This document shows, in pieces, positions 34,690-42,675 of a stretch of 64,000 nt of DNA; position 1 is the stretch's first letter; every line of letters begins with the position of its first letter. The translations under genes were made by a program, and so were the position numbers. The notes beneath the pieces were generated by a model. It was not told the DNA's origin. It did not search any database and saw nothing but the letters and a program-made list of their open reading frames with translations. The stretch covers positions 682,001-746,000 of the forward strand of contig CBDBKU010000003.1 in assembly GCA_965206775.1 (NCBI GenBank), given 5' to 3'. This stretch comes from VXMF01 sp965206775 (GTDB lineage: Bacteria > Acidobacteriota > Terriglobia > Bryobacterales > UBA6623).

Positions 34690-36216
34690 TCAGGCGCGTT
34701 GCGCTCCTGGCCGCCCATCCTCGACGACGAACTCCGCCAGTGTTTCGCGCGGGGATCCCCGGCGCGTGACCGAGTCGAGCACCCGGTAGCGTGCGGTGAA
34801 GAGCTGCGGCGTCAACTCGCAACTCACGTAGCCGCGCTGGGCGTTGTGCAGCTTGACGAACGGATTGTCTCGCATCACGCCCTCGGCGTACTTCGCGTTC
34901 GGGCCGCCATCGCCGCCGGAACTGATCGAAGTCCCGACAAACTCGGTCGCCAGGACCCGCGAGGACGGATCGTCAAAGTCCGCCACGAGATCGTTGACCC
35001 AGTTACTGTGGATGTCGCCAGTCAGGACGACAGGATTGCGCGTGCGGCTTTCGTCCAGGAATGCCAGCAGGCGGTCTCGCGAGGCGTCGTAACCGGCCCA
35101 CTGGTCCATGCTGTAACCGATTCCTTCGCCGGGCACGCGATCTACTCGGGCCATCATGATCTGCTGGGGCAGGACGTTCCAGGCGGCCCGCGAACTTCTC
35201 ATTGCGTCGAAGAGCCAGTCCCGCTGTTGGGCTCCCAGCAGGGTCGCGTTCGGATCCGACATCCCTTCGCAAGGAGGCTGCGTGCGGTCGCCGCAAGCTT
35301 GGTCGGTCCGGTACTGACGTGTGTCCAGCACCGCGAACTGCGCGAGCCGGCCGAAAGCCAAGCGGCGGTACAGCATCATCGAGGAGCCCCTAGGAACCTG
35401 GGCTGCCCGCAAGGGCATGTGCTCGTAGTACGCCTGATACGCCGAGGCTCGGCGCTCAAGGAAGTCCTCCCGGCGCACCTCTGGCTTCTCAGACACGTCC
35501 GCTGCGTAGTTGTTGTCCACCTCGTGGTCGTCCCAAGTGACGACCCATGGGCAAGCAGCGTGCGCGTTCTGCAGATCACGGTCCGTGCGATACAGCGAGT
35601 ACCGATTGCGATAGTCGTCTATCGAAGACAGTTCTCCGCCTTGGTGCGCGCGGACGCGCGGGTTGGACCTGCCCTCGTAGATGTAGTCGCCTAGGTGGAA
35701 GACCAGATCGGGACTCTCCCTAGCCAGGTGCTCGTAGGCTGTATAGAACCCGGTTTCGTAGTGCTGGCACGACGCGAACGCGAACGCGAGACGGCCGGGT
35801 TCGGACTGCTCTGCCGGCATGGTGCGCGCACGTCCGACAGGGCTCTCGTCGTCTCCCGCCGCGAAGCGGTACCAGTACCAGCGGTCGGGGGCAAGGCCGG
35901 AGGCCTCTACATGCACGGAGTGCGCGAGCCGGGGATCCGCCACCGAAACTCCCGACTGCACGACCTGCCGGAACCGGTCATCCGCCGCGATTTCCCACCT
36001 GACGTCGATCTCCTCGGCACCCAGACCCCCTCCCGCGAGCGGCTCGGGAGCGAGTCGTGTCCAGAGGACGAATCCGTCGGGGCCTGGATCGCCCGAGGCA
36101 ACTCCGAGCGTGAAGGGGTTGGACTTGAACACGGGCTTGCGGCGCTGCGCCCCGGCCCGGAGTGCGAGAACGGGAATAGCCGCCCGAAAGATGAAATGGC
36201 GCCGGTCGACGGACAT
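34690..36216 (-). CDS. PhoD-like alkaline phosphatase, Tat-exported
   Basis: The 508-aa protein starts with a Tat-type signal (VDRRHFIFRAAIPVLAL). The PhoD N-terminal domain follows (NPFTLGVASGDPGPDGFVLW), then the metal-binding motifs HLGDYIYEG, TWDDHEVDNNY and LTGDIHSNW. It would release phosphate from phosphodiesters and monoesters outside the inner membrane, using Ca and Fe in characterised relatives. It is the first gene of a minus-strand phosphatase/sulfatase set. A decayed copy of its last 70 codons lies at 30800-31003. Confidence 0.92.
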   Translation of the reverse strand: MSVDRRHFIFRAAIPVLALRAGAQRRKPVFKSNPFTLGVASGDPGPDGFVLWTRLAPEPLAGGGLGAEEIDVRWEIAADDRFRQVVQSGVSVADPRLAHSVHVEASGLAPDRWYWYRFAAGDDESPVGRARTMPAEQSEPGRLAFAFASCQHYETGFYTAYEHLARESPDLVFHLGDYIYEGRSNPRVRAHQGGELSSIDDYRNRYSLYRTDRDLQNAHAACPWVVTWDDHEVDNNYAADVSEKPEVRREDFLERRASAYQAYYEHMPLRAAQVPRGSSMMLYRRLAFGRLAQFAVLDTRQYRTDQACGDRTQPPCEGMSDPNATLLGAQQRDWLFDAMRSSRAAWNVLPQQIMMARVDRVPGEGIGYSMDQWAGYDASRDRLLAFLDESRTRNPVVLTGDIHSNWVNDLVADFDDPSSRVLATEFVGTSISSGGDGGPNAKYAEGVMRDNPFVKLHNAQRGYVSCELTPQLFTARYRVLDSVTRRGSPRETLAEFVVEDGRPGAQRA

Positions 36217-36253
36217 ACTACATACTACATTCGTGGCGGCCAGCCCTAGCAGT

Positions 36254-36283
36254 TTGGTCGAGGGAATGCGATTGGGCTATATT
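36254..36283 (+). promoter_or_regulatory. Likely sigma-70 promoter of secreted-protein gene
   Basis: TTGGTC (36254-36259) and TATATT (36278-36283) are separated by 18 bp and lie about 20 bp before the start of the next gene. The spacing and match are reasonable; this is prediction by eye. Confidence 0.4.
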
Positions 36284-36303
36284 CTTTGTTTGGAGGCGAA
36301 TTT

Positions 36304-36759
36304 ATGATTATTAGAGCGTTCGGCTTTTCGCTGGCTCTCGCAGCCGCATTTCTGGCAGGTACGTTGGTTCCCGCCGCAGAGAGCCAATCCGGCAAGCGGC
36401 ACTTTTTGAGAATCGACTACATGAGTATCCCGCCGGGCCAGAGCCTCAGGTACCGCAGTCTGGAAACTGAACTCTGGAAACCGGTCCATCAAGCACGAGT
36501 CGACAAGGGATACATCACTTCGTGGCGGCTGTACGGCCACCACTTCCCTGGCGGCGGGCAGGACTACCAGTACGTCACCGTCACTGAATTCCCGTCCCTG
36601 CAGTCCATGGACGAGCTCCACTACCCAGAGCTCTTCCAGGAAGTCCACGGACAGGACTACGACACAAGTATCACGAAGGAGACAATGGAGTCCAGGACGC
36701 TGACCCACACCGACATCTGGGCGCTGATCGATTCGGTGGCCGCCAAGTCAGGCGACTGA
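36304..36759 (+). CDS. Small secreted protein of unknown function
   Basis: The 151-aa protein has a clean signal peptide (about 1-26, ending AAESQS) and a mature domain of about 120 residues rich in aromatic residues and His (SWRLYGHHFPGGGQDYQYVT, MDELHYPELF). A GGAGG lies close before the ATG at 36304, which was preferred to an upstream TTG. The mature part could be a dimeric alpha-beta barrel-type fold, but I do not recognise a family. It stands alone between a divergent phoD gene and the DUF885 gene. Confidence 0.75.
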   Translation: MIIRAFGFSLALAAAFLAGTLVPAAESQSGKRHFLRIDYMSIPPGQSLRYRSLETELWKPVHQARVDKGYITSWRLYGHHFPGGGQDYQYVTVTEFPSLQSMDELHYPELFQEVHGQDYDTSITKETMESRTLTHTDIWALIDSVAAKSGD

Positions 36760-36859
36760 CGAAAGAATGTGATGCGCGTCGCGATGAACACCAGGAAAGG
36801 TTCGGTTTCAGCACCGAGCGGCTAGCACCCAGCAGCCCGACCGACTTAGAAGGTTCGAC

Positions 36860-38716
36860 ATGAAGATCCCGCACAACACCCAGTTGGCTTCGGCCGTCCT
36901 CGCAATCGCGTCTCTGACGGCGTCTCACTGCACGGTCGGCAAGTACCCGCCTGACGAGCACAACGAGGTCGCGAAGCCGTTCATACACGACAGTGCCGCC
37001 GTGGACCCGCTAGGAGTCCTGATGGCGGGCAGCACGAGCGTCAAGACCGGCCAGGTGTTCAATCTCTCGGCCGAGATGCTGGAGGGTGGAACGGAGGTGC
37101 CGATGCTCAGTGCCCTGCCCGACTACAGCTCCGACGCTCGGGCGAGCCAGGAAGCACTCTACGACTCCCTCGTAGGCCCGTTCACGGCGCCGCTGGATTC
37201 CGAGGAGGGCTTCGACAGCTCGAAGCTCCCGCCGGTACTCTGGACCGAGCACGGGACCCTGCTAAACCGCGCTGAGCGGAGCCTGCTACGACTAAGGGAC
37301 GAGAAGGCGTACGAGAACAATCCGCTTGCCTACATCGAGCAGTTTGGCCTGCTTCTGTACGGGCCCCTGGAGCTCAACTATGCTCCCGAGAACGACCGGT
37401 TCGCCGCAATCGTGCAGCGCCTTTCCAAGTCTCCGGCGTTTCTGCAGACCGCACAGTCCAACCTGCGCTCCTCCTCCGCAGTCCGCATTGCGGCCGCCCG
37501 GGAAGCAACGCAGGGCGTGATCAACCTGATTCGCAACGATATTGCCGAAGCGATGCCGCCGAGCATGAAGTCCGACTTCGAGGCTGCTGCGGACGGAGCC
37601 GTGGCGGCGCTCGAAGCTTACCGGAATTCGCTCGGCGACCTGCCGTCATCCGACGACTGGCGCTTGGGTGAGTCGCTCACGCATCGCAAGCTGGAGCTCG
37701 ACACGGGCCGTGCGCAACCGCCGCTGCGAACCATGATCGAAGACGTAGACGAGGACTTCGAGTCCGCGCACTCGTCGCTAGTCAGCGCCGCCGAGCCGAT
37801 CAACAGGCGCATCTACGGCGGGAGCCGGCCCCGCGACGACTACCGCCTGGTCAACGACGTGCTCGAGGTGCTGGAGGGCGAGAATCGCGCCCGCAGCAAC
37901 CAAGGCATGATGGACCTGATGACGAAGGATACCGACGAGGCGCGCAAGATCTGCAACGACGAAGAGATCGCGCCGGTGCCGGACGAACTGCAGCTGCGCG
38001 TCGTGCAGACGCCGGAATTCATGCGCCCGACGGTCCCTCTGGCCGGCGGACTCGGACCGACGGCGGCGCCATCCGACAATACCGCGATTGTCTGGCTCAC
38101 TCCGGCCCCGGCGGACGCATCCCGCGCCGAGGTGAGGGATCGGCTGACAACGAACAACACCCACCAGGTCAAGCTGCTGGCGCTGCGGTACGGCATTCCC
38201 GGCTACGCCCTGATCGGGTCTCTCTCGTCCGGCATGGAATCGGTCCAGCAGAAGCTCACGCACCTAGTGAATCCGCTGCCGAGCTTCATCCACGGCTGGC
38301 CGATATACATCACGGAGACGACCGTCGGGACTGCCTACACAGGCGACGTCGACTTCATCTGGCAAAAGTACAAGCTGCAGACCATCGGCGCCGCGCTGGT
38401 TGACATGCGGATGCATGGCGAGGACCTGAGCCCGGCGAACGCCGTGCAGTTCCTGACACGAAGGGCGTACATGGAGAGCAGCGCAGCGCGAGCGCTCGTG
38501 CGTTCGATCGAAGTCAACCCGACGCAGGCTGCGTCCACGTATCTCGGATGGCTGGGATGGCGGCAGTTGCGGGCGCATTACCAGGAAACCACGCAGGACT
38601 TCAGCCTCACTTCCTTCCACGGCAAGGCGATTCGCACCGGCTCGATGCCGCTGGTCGAGTTCTCGTACGCTGTGAGCGATGCCAACGGCCGCCTGTCCCT
38701 CGAGCTGGAGGAATAA
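36860..38716 (+). CDS. DUF885-family protein with degenerate active site
   Basis: The 618-aa exported protein (signal or lipobox LTASHC at residue 24) follows the DUF885 peptidase-like pattern along its length, including the end TYLGWLGWRQLRAHYQETTQ and SFHGKAIRTGSMPL. The zinc motif of the family, normally HE-x-x-PGHH, is RYGIPGYA here, and EGWALYAE is HGWPIYITE. All predicted metal ligands in the first motif are therefore lost. It is probably a pseudo-enzyme used for binding. It lies upstream of rpmI on the same strand but separated by a hairpin-bearing gap. Confidence 0.8.
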   Translation: MKIPHNTQLASAVLAIASLTASHCTVGKYPPDEHNEVAKPFIHDSAAVDPLGVLMAGSTSVKTGQVFNLSAEMLEGGTEVPMLSALPDYSSDARASQEALYDSLVGPFTAPLDSEEGFDSSKLPPVLWTEHGTLLNRAERSLLRLRDEKAYENNPLAYIEQFGLLLYGPLELNYAPENDRFAAIVQRLSKSPAFLQTAQSNLRSSSAVRIAAAREATQGVINLIRNDIAEAMPPSMKSDFEAAADGAVAALEAYRNSLGDLPSSDDWRLGESLTHRKLELDTGRAQPPLRTMIEDVDEDFESAHSSLVSAAEPINRRIYGGSRPRDDYRLVNDVLEVLEGENRARSNQGMMDLMTKDTDEARKICNDEEIAPVPDELQLRVVQTPEFMRPTVPLAGGLGPTAAPSDNTAIVWLTPAPADASRAEVRDRLTTNNTHQVKLLALRYGIPGYALIGSLSSGMESVQQKLTHLVNPLPSFIHGWPIYITETTVGTAYTGDVDFIWQKYKLQTIGAALVDMRMHGEDLSPANAVQFLTRRAYMESSAARALVRSIEVNPTQAASTYLGWLGWRQLRAHYQETTQDFSLTSFHGKAIRTGSMPLVEFSYAVSDANGRLSLELEE

Positions 38717-38722
38717 TTGGGC

Positions 38723-38768
38723 ATCCTGCCGGCGGGGCGTCGCACGCACAGCGCCTCGGCGGCAGGAT
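38723..38768 (+). promoter_or_regulatory. Hairpin before rpmI operon (terminator or leader)
   Basis: ATCCTGCCG (38723-38731) pairs with CGGCAGGAT (38760-38768) around a GC-rich loop that can pair further. It begins just after the DUF885 stop. It is followed by CATAAT and AGGAGGAATGG, which could be a -10 element and a false ribosome site. It may end the DUF885 transcript or act as a leader controlling rpmI-rplT. Confidence 0.4.
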
Positions 38769-38885
38769 CGTGCATAATAGGAGGAATGGCGTCTGTGGAC
38801 GCTCAATAGACCGCGTGGCCTCGTCGCAGCACCGGATCGATCCGGCTAGCTGCCAGGACGCGGAGCGCCTCCGGAGAAACGAACC

Positions 38886-39080
38886 GTGCCGAAACTCAAA
38901 TCTCATCGAGGCGCCGCCAAGCGCTTCCAACTGACCGGAACCGGAAAAGTCAGGCGTCGGCACTCGTTGAAGAACCATATTCTGACGAAGAAGACGAGCA
39001 AGCGGAAGCGCCATCTGCGCAAGGGCGCGGAAGTCAGTCCGGCCTTCGCAAAGGCCGTGCGCAGGATGATCTCCTGTTAG
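38886..39080 (+). CDS. rpmI: Ribosomal protein bL35
   Basis: The 64-aa basic protein has the typical sequence of bL35 (KLKSHRGAAKRFQLTGTGKV and KNHILTKKTSKRKRHLRK). The start is GTG with GGAGAAA upstream. It belongs to the large ribosomal subunit. It is the first gene of rpmI-rplT-pheS-pheT; infC, which normally precedes it, is absent here. Confidence 0.97.
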   Translation: MPKLKSHRGAAKRFQLTGTGKVRRRHSLKNHILTKKTSKRKRHLRKGAEVSPAFAKAVRRMISC

Positions 39081-39150
39081 AGCGGCAGCGAGCCCGCCGA
39101 GCCCCGTGCCACGACGCTAGCCGCCGCCCGCAGCCCCGAAGGAGGAAACC

Positions 39151-39528
39151 GTGCCAAGAGTCAAGCGAGGGAATCATCGACTGAAGAAGCGCAAGCGCGT
39201 ACTGGCGAAGGCCAAAGGCTATTACCTCGCAAAGAGCAAGCTGTACCGCTACGCCCGCGAGGCAGTGAACCGGGCCGACCAGTTCGCGTATATCGGGCGC
39301 AAGCTCAAGAAGCGCGACTTCCGCACGCTCTGGATCACCAGGATCAGCGCCGCGGCGCGATCGCATGGATTGAATTACAGCCGCTTCATTCGGGGAATCA
39401 AGGACGCCGGCATCGACCTGAACCGCAAGATGCTGGCAGAGATGGCCGTCAGGGACCCGGCGGGCTTCGGCCAGCTAGTCGCCAAGGCAAAGGAAGCGCT
39501 GGCCGAGCCGGACGCCGGGACCGCCTAG
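39151..39528 (+). CDS. rplT: Ribosomal protein bL20
   Basis: The 125-aa protein matches bL20 (PRVKRGNHRLKKRKRVLAKA, YRYAREAVNRADQFAYIGRK). The start is GTG with a strong GGAGGAAA. bL20 binds 23S rRNA early in assembly and in many bacteria represses its own operon through the mRNA leader. It has a somewhat long alanine-rich C-terminus (FGQLVAKAKEALAEPDAGTA). Confidence 0.97.
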   Translation: MPRVKRGNHRLKKRKRVLAKAKGYYLAKSKLYRYAREAVNRADQFAYIGRKLKKRDFRTLWITRISAAARSHGLNYSRFIRGIKDAGIDLNRKMLAEMAVRDPAGFGQLVAKAKEALAEPDAGTA

Positions 39529-39558
39529 TCCGGCGGTCCTCGAACCGCGCAGGGCAAC

Positions 39559-40635
39559 GTGTCAATCGTAGAGAAGACCGGACGGCCTATCGCCGACCTC
39601 ATTGGCGAAGGCGACTCGCCCGCAGGCCTCTACGCTGAATTGCTCGCCGCCTTCGAGGACGAGCGGGGTGCCGCAACCGCCGAGCCGCAGGCACGAGCGC
39701 TGCGGAACCGCTGGCTGGGTCGCAAGAGCGGTATCCTCGCGGCAACCAACGAACGCTGGCTGAAGGCGGCCCCGCGCGATCTCAAGCCGACCGTCGGCAA
39801 GCTGCAGAATCTCCTCCGCAAGAATCTGGAGGCGGCCGTCAAGCAAGCCGTTCGAGGGGCTTCGGCGCGGGACCACTCGGACCCAGGGCTGGATCCGACG
39901 CTGCCGGGCCAGGAACGCGTTCTCGGCGCGGTCCATCCTGTGCGGATGGCGCTCGAGGAGGTGCTGGATATCTTCCGCCCTCTGGGATACAGCGTCGCAG
40001 AGGGGCCGGAAATCGAGACGTTCTTCTACAATTTCGAGGCGCTCAACTTCCCGCCGGACCACCCGGCCGTGGACGAGATGGACACGCTCTTCCTCAAGGG
40101 CGAAGGGCTGCTGAGGACACACACCTCGCCTTGCCAGATTCGCATTATGGAAGCCGAGTCGCCTCCTCTGCGCTACGTGGTTCACGGCAAGGTTTACCGC
40201 AACGACACGCCGGACGCGACTCACAGCCCGATGTTCCACCAGCTCGAGATGTTCGCGGTCGACACCAACATCACATTCGGGGATCTCAAGGGGACGCTGG
40301 AGCATTTCGTCCAGCGCTTCTTCGGCCCGAAGACGAAGGCACGCTTCCGTCCGAGCTACTTCCCGTTCACCGAACCGAGCGCCGAAGTCGACATCACCTG
40401 CCCGTTCTGCGCGGGAAACAGCTGCAGGATCTGCAAGCAGACTGGGTTCATCGAGGTACTGGGTTGCGGCATGATCGATCCCAACGTCCTGCGCAACGCG
40501 GGCCTCGACCCGCAACGGTACCAAGGCTTCGCGGCGGGCTTCGGCCTGGACCGGTTCGCGATGCTGAAGTACGGCATTGACGACATCCTCCTGATGTACC
40601 AGGGGGACACGCGCTTCCTGAGGCAATTCCGGTAA
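39559..40635 (+). CDS. pheS: Phenylalanyl-tRNA synthetase alpha subunit
   Basis: The 358-aa protein has the N-terminal coiled coil and the class II catalytic core: HPVRMALEEVLDIFRPLGYS, EIETFFYNFEALNFPPDHPA, motif 2 around LRYVVHGKVYRNDTPDATHS, and motif 3 GFGLDRFAMLKYGIDDI. The start is GTG, 30 bp after rplT. PheS binds Phe and ATP in an alpha2-beta2 complex with PheT. A CxxC-type cluster (CPFCAGNSCRICK) is present, as in many bacterial PheS proteins. Confidence 0.97.
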   Translation: MSIVEKTGRPIADLIGEGDSPAGLYAELLAAFEDERGAATAEPQARALRNRWLGRKSGILAATNERWLKAAPRDLKPTVGKLQNLLRKNLEAAVKQAVRGASARDHSDPGLDPTLPGQERVLGAVHPVRMALEEVLDIFRPLGYSVAEGPEIETFFYNFEALNFPPDHPAVDEMDTLFLKGEGLLRTHTSPCQIRIMEAESPPLRYVVHGKVYRNDTPDATHSPMFHQLEMFAVDTNITFGDLKGTLEHFVQRFFGPKTKARFRPSYFPFTEPSAEVDITCPFCAGNSCRICKQTGFIEVLGCGMIDPNVLRNAGLDPQRYQGFAAGFGLDRFAMLKYGIDDILLMYQGDTRFLRQFR

Positions 40636-42669
40636 ATGCGCCTTCTGCTTAGCTGGCTGCGGGACTTCGTGGAGATCGAGGAATCCCCGCGCGATCTCGC
40701 CGACGCTCTGACGATGGCCGGCATGGCCGTTGACGCCGTCGACGAGGAAGACGGGGAAGCGATCCTCGAATTCGACATCACGAGCAACCGCCCGGATGCA
40801 ATGAACCACTTCGGCATGGCGCGCGAGGTGGCATCGATCTACCGGAGGCCCCTGCGCCAGCCGTCCGCCTCCGTCGAAGAGATTGGCTTCCCAGCTTCGG
40901 AGCGCGCCAGTGTAGCGATCGAGGACGCCGATTCCTGCGCGCGCTATGTCGGAAGGGTCTTCACCGACGTTCGAGTACAGGCTTCGCCAGACTGGATCCG
41001 GCGTCGCCTCGAACTCTGCGGCGTGCGGTCGATCAACAATCTCGCGGACTTGACCAACTACGTGCTGCTGGAAATGGGCCAGCCCACGCACGCCTTCGAC
41101 CTGGACACGTTGGGCGGGCGGCGAGTTGTCGTCCGGCGCGCCCGTCCAGGGGAGACGCTCGTCACGCTTGACGGCCAGGAGCGGCACCTCTCGCCGGACC
41201 AGCTCGCGATCTGCGACGAGCACAGGCCGATCGCCCTGGCAGGCGTCATGGGTGGCGCAGCCACGGAGATCACCCGGGAAACCCGCAACGTGCTCCTGGA
41301 AGCGGCTTGGTTCCGTCCGTCGACGGTGCGCAACGCGTCGCGCCGGTTCAAGCTCTTTACGGAAGCGTCCCACCGATTCGAACGCGGGGCCGACTGGAAC
41401 GGCACGGCCTGGGCAGCCGATCGCATCGCATCCCTTCTGGCCCAGACCGGACCGGGCAACGTGCTCGAGGGGCGGATCGACTGCTACCCGCATGAGCGGC
41501 CGCTTCCTGTGATCGAGCTGCGCCGGGAACGTATCCTCAAGCACCTGGGCGTTGCAGTGGAAGACGACGACGTCGAAGCCATTCTCGAGTCGCTGGGGTT
41601 CAGACCGTCTCCGGTCGAGTCGGGCTGGACCGTACCGGCGGCCAGCCACCGACTGGATGTCGGGCGCGAGGTCGATCTTATCGAAGAAGTCGCCCGCATC
41701 TATGGATTCGAGAAGATTCCTGCGACGCTTCCGGTGGTAGGCGTGGCGCCGGCTCCGACTCCTTTCGCGGCCGAGGACGCTAGGATGCGGGCAAGCGTCC
41801 GGGGTCTCGGATACGACGAGACAATCGGATTCTCGTTCGTCTCGTCGGAGGACGTTCGGCGATACGGAGACACTCCGGGCGTGGCCCTGCGCAATCCTCT
41901 TTCGAACCTCTGGGACGTCCTGCGCAACAGCATGGTGCCGACGATGGTTCGCGCCGTGGAATGGAATCTTAAGCGCAACCAGCCGCTGGTGCGCCTCGCC
42001 GAGTTCGGCCGGATCTATCGGAAGTCGGGCCACGACTACGAAGAGCCGAGGGTCCTTGCGCTCGGCGCGAGCGGCTCCGCAAGACCGCTCTCGTGGAATG
42101 AGGCGGCGCACCCTTACGGCTTCTATGACCTGAAAGCGGATGTCATCGCTCTGACGCGGCCGTTCGCGACAGGTGACCTGCACGTCGATACGGGGGAATT
42201 GCCTGCATATTTCCGTCGCGGCCACGCTGCGATAGCTCGTGCGGATCGCGACGTCATCGCGACTTTCGGCGAACTCGATCCGCGCATCGCTCGCGAGCGG
42301 AAAATTCGCCAGCCCGTGCTAGTCGCCGAAATCTACCTCGATCCGCTCTACGGTCGCGGCCTGCGCAGCCCCAGCCATCAGCCGCTGCCCCGAGTGCCGT
42401 CGGTGAGCAGGGACTTTTCCCTCCTTGTTCCGAACGGCTTGAGCTTCCGGAGCATCGTCGACGCGGTAGGAGAGATGCCGAATCTCACCAGCCTGCAGCC
42501 GGTCGAGATATTCCGAGGAAAGAATGTCCCCAACGGATGCTACGGCTTGCTCCTGCGGGCGTCGTGGCAGCGCTTGGACCAGAGCCTGACGGATGACGAA
42601 GTGAATGCCTTCTCCGAAGCACTGCTCTCTTCCCTGGAATCAGAGCTTGGCATCGGCTTGCGCGCCTGA
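40636..42669 (+). CDS. pheT: Phenylalanyl-tRNA synthetase beta subunit, short form without OB domain
   Basis: The 677-aa protein starts directly after the pheS stop. It shows the B3/B4 and B5 parts (FDITSNRPDAMNHFGMAREV, LVTLDGQERHLSPDQLAICD, and GVMGG), the catalytic-like core (EVARIYGFEKIPATLP, LRNSMVPTMVRAVEWNLKRN) and a C-terminal anticodon-binding FDX-ACB domain (LPRVPSVSRDFSLLVPNGLS). The EMAP/OB tRNA-binding domain usually inserted near residues 40-150 is absent: GMAVDAVDEEDGEAILEFD joins the two sides. This explains the length compared with about 800 aa in E. coli. Confidence 0.95.
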   Translation: MRLLLSWLRDFVEIEESPRDLADALTMAGMAVDAVDEEDGEAILEFDITSNRPDAMNHFGMAREVASIYRRPLRQPSASVEEIGFPASERASVAIEDADSCARYVGRVFTDVRVQASPDWIRRRLELCGVRSINNLADLTNYVLLEMGQPTHAFDLDTLGGRRVVVRRARPGETLVTLDGQERHLSPDQLAICDEHRPIALAGVMGGAATEITRETRNVLLEAAWFRPSTVRNASRRFKLFTEASHRFERGADWNGTAWAADRIASLLAQTGPGNVLEGRIDCYPHERPLPVIELRRERILKHLGVAVEDDDVEAILESLGFRPSPVESGWTVPAASHRLDVGREVDLIEEVARIYGFEKIPATLPVVGVAPAPTPFAAEDARMRASVRGLGYDETIGFSFVSSEDVRRYGDTPGVALRNPLSNLWDVLRNSMVPTMVRAVEWNLKRNQPLVRLAEFGRIYRKSGHDYEEPRVLALGASGSARPLSWNEAAHPYGFYDLKADVIALTRPFATGDLHVDTGELPAYFRRGHAAIARADRDVIATFGELDPRIARERKIRQPVLVAEIYLDPLYGRGLRSPSHQPLPRVPSVSRDFSLLVPNGLSFRSIVDAVGEMPNLTSLQPVEIFRGKNVPNGCYGLLLRASWQRLDQSLTDDEVNAFSEALLSSLESELGIGLRA

Positions 42670-42675
42670 ACCCGC

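Noticed and set aside
38787..38810. Seven-codon leader peptide before rpmI as a pheST-type attenuator
   Set aside because: It contains no Phe codons and the AGGAGG is too close to the ATG for normal initiation.
39562..42225. 887-codon open frame antisense to pheS and pheT
   Set aside because: PheS and PheT are certain on the other strand; the antisense frame is a by-product of GC-rich codon use.
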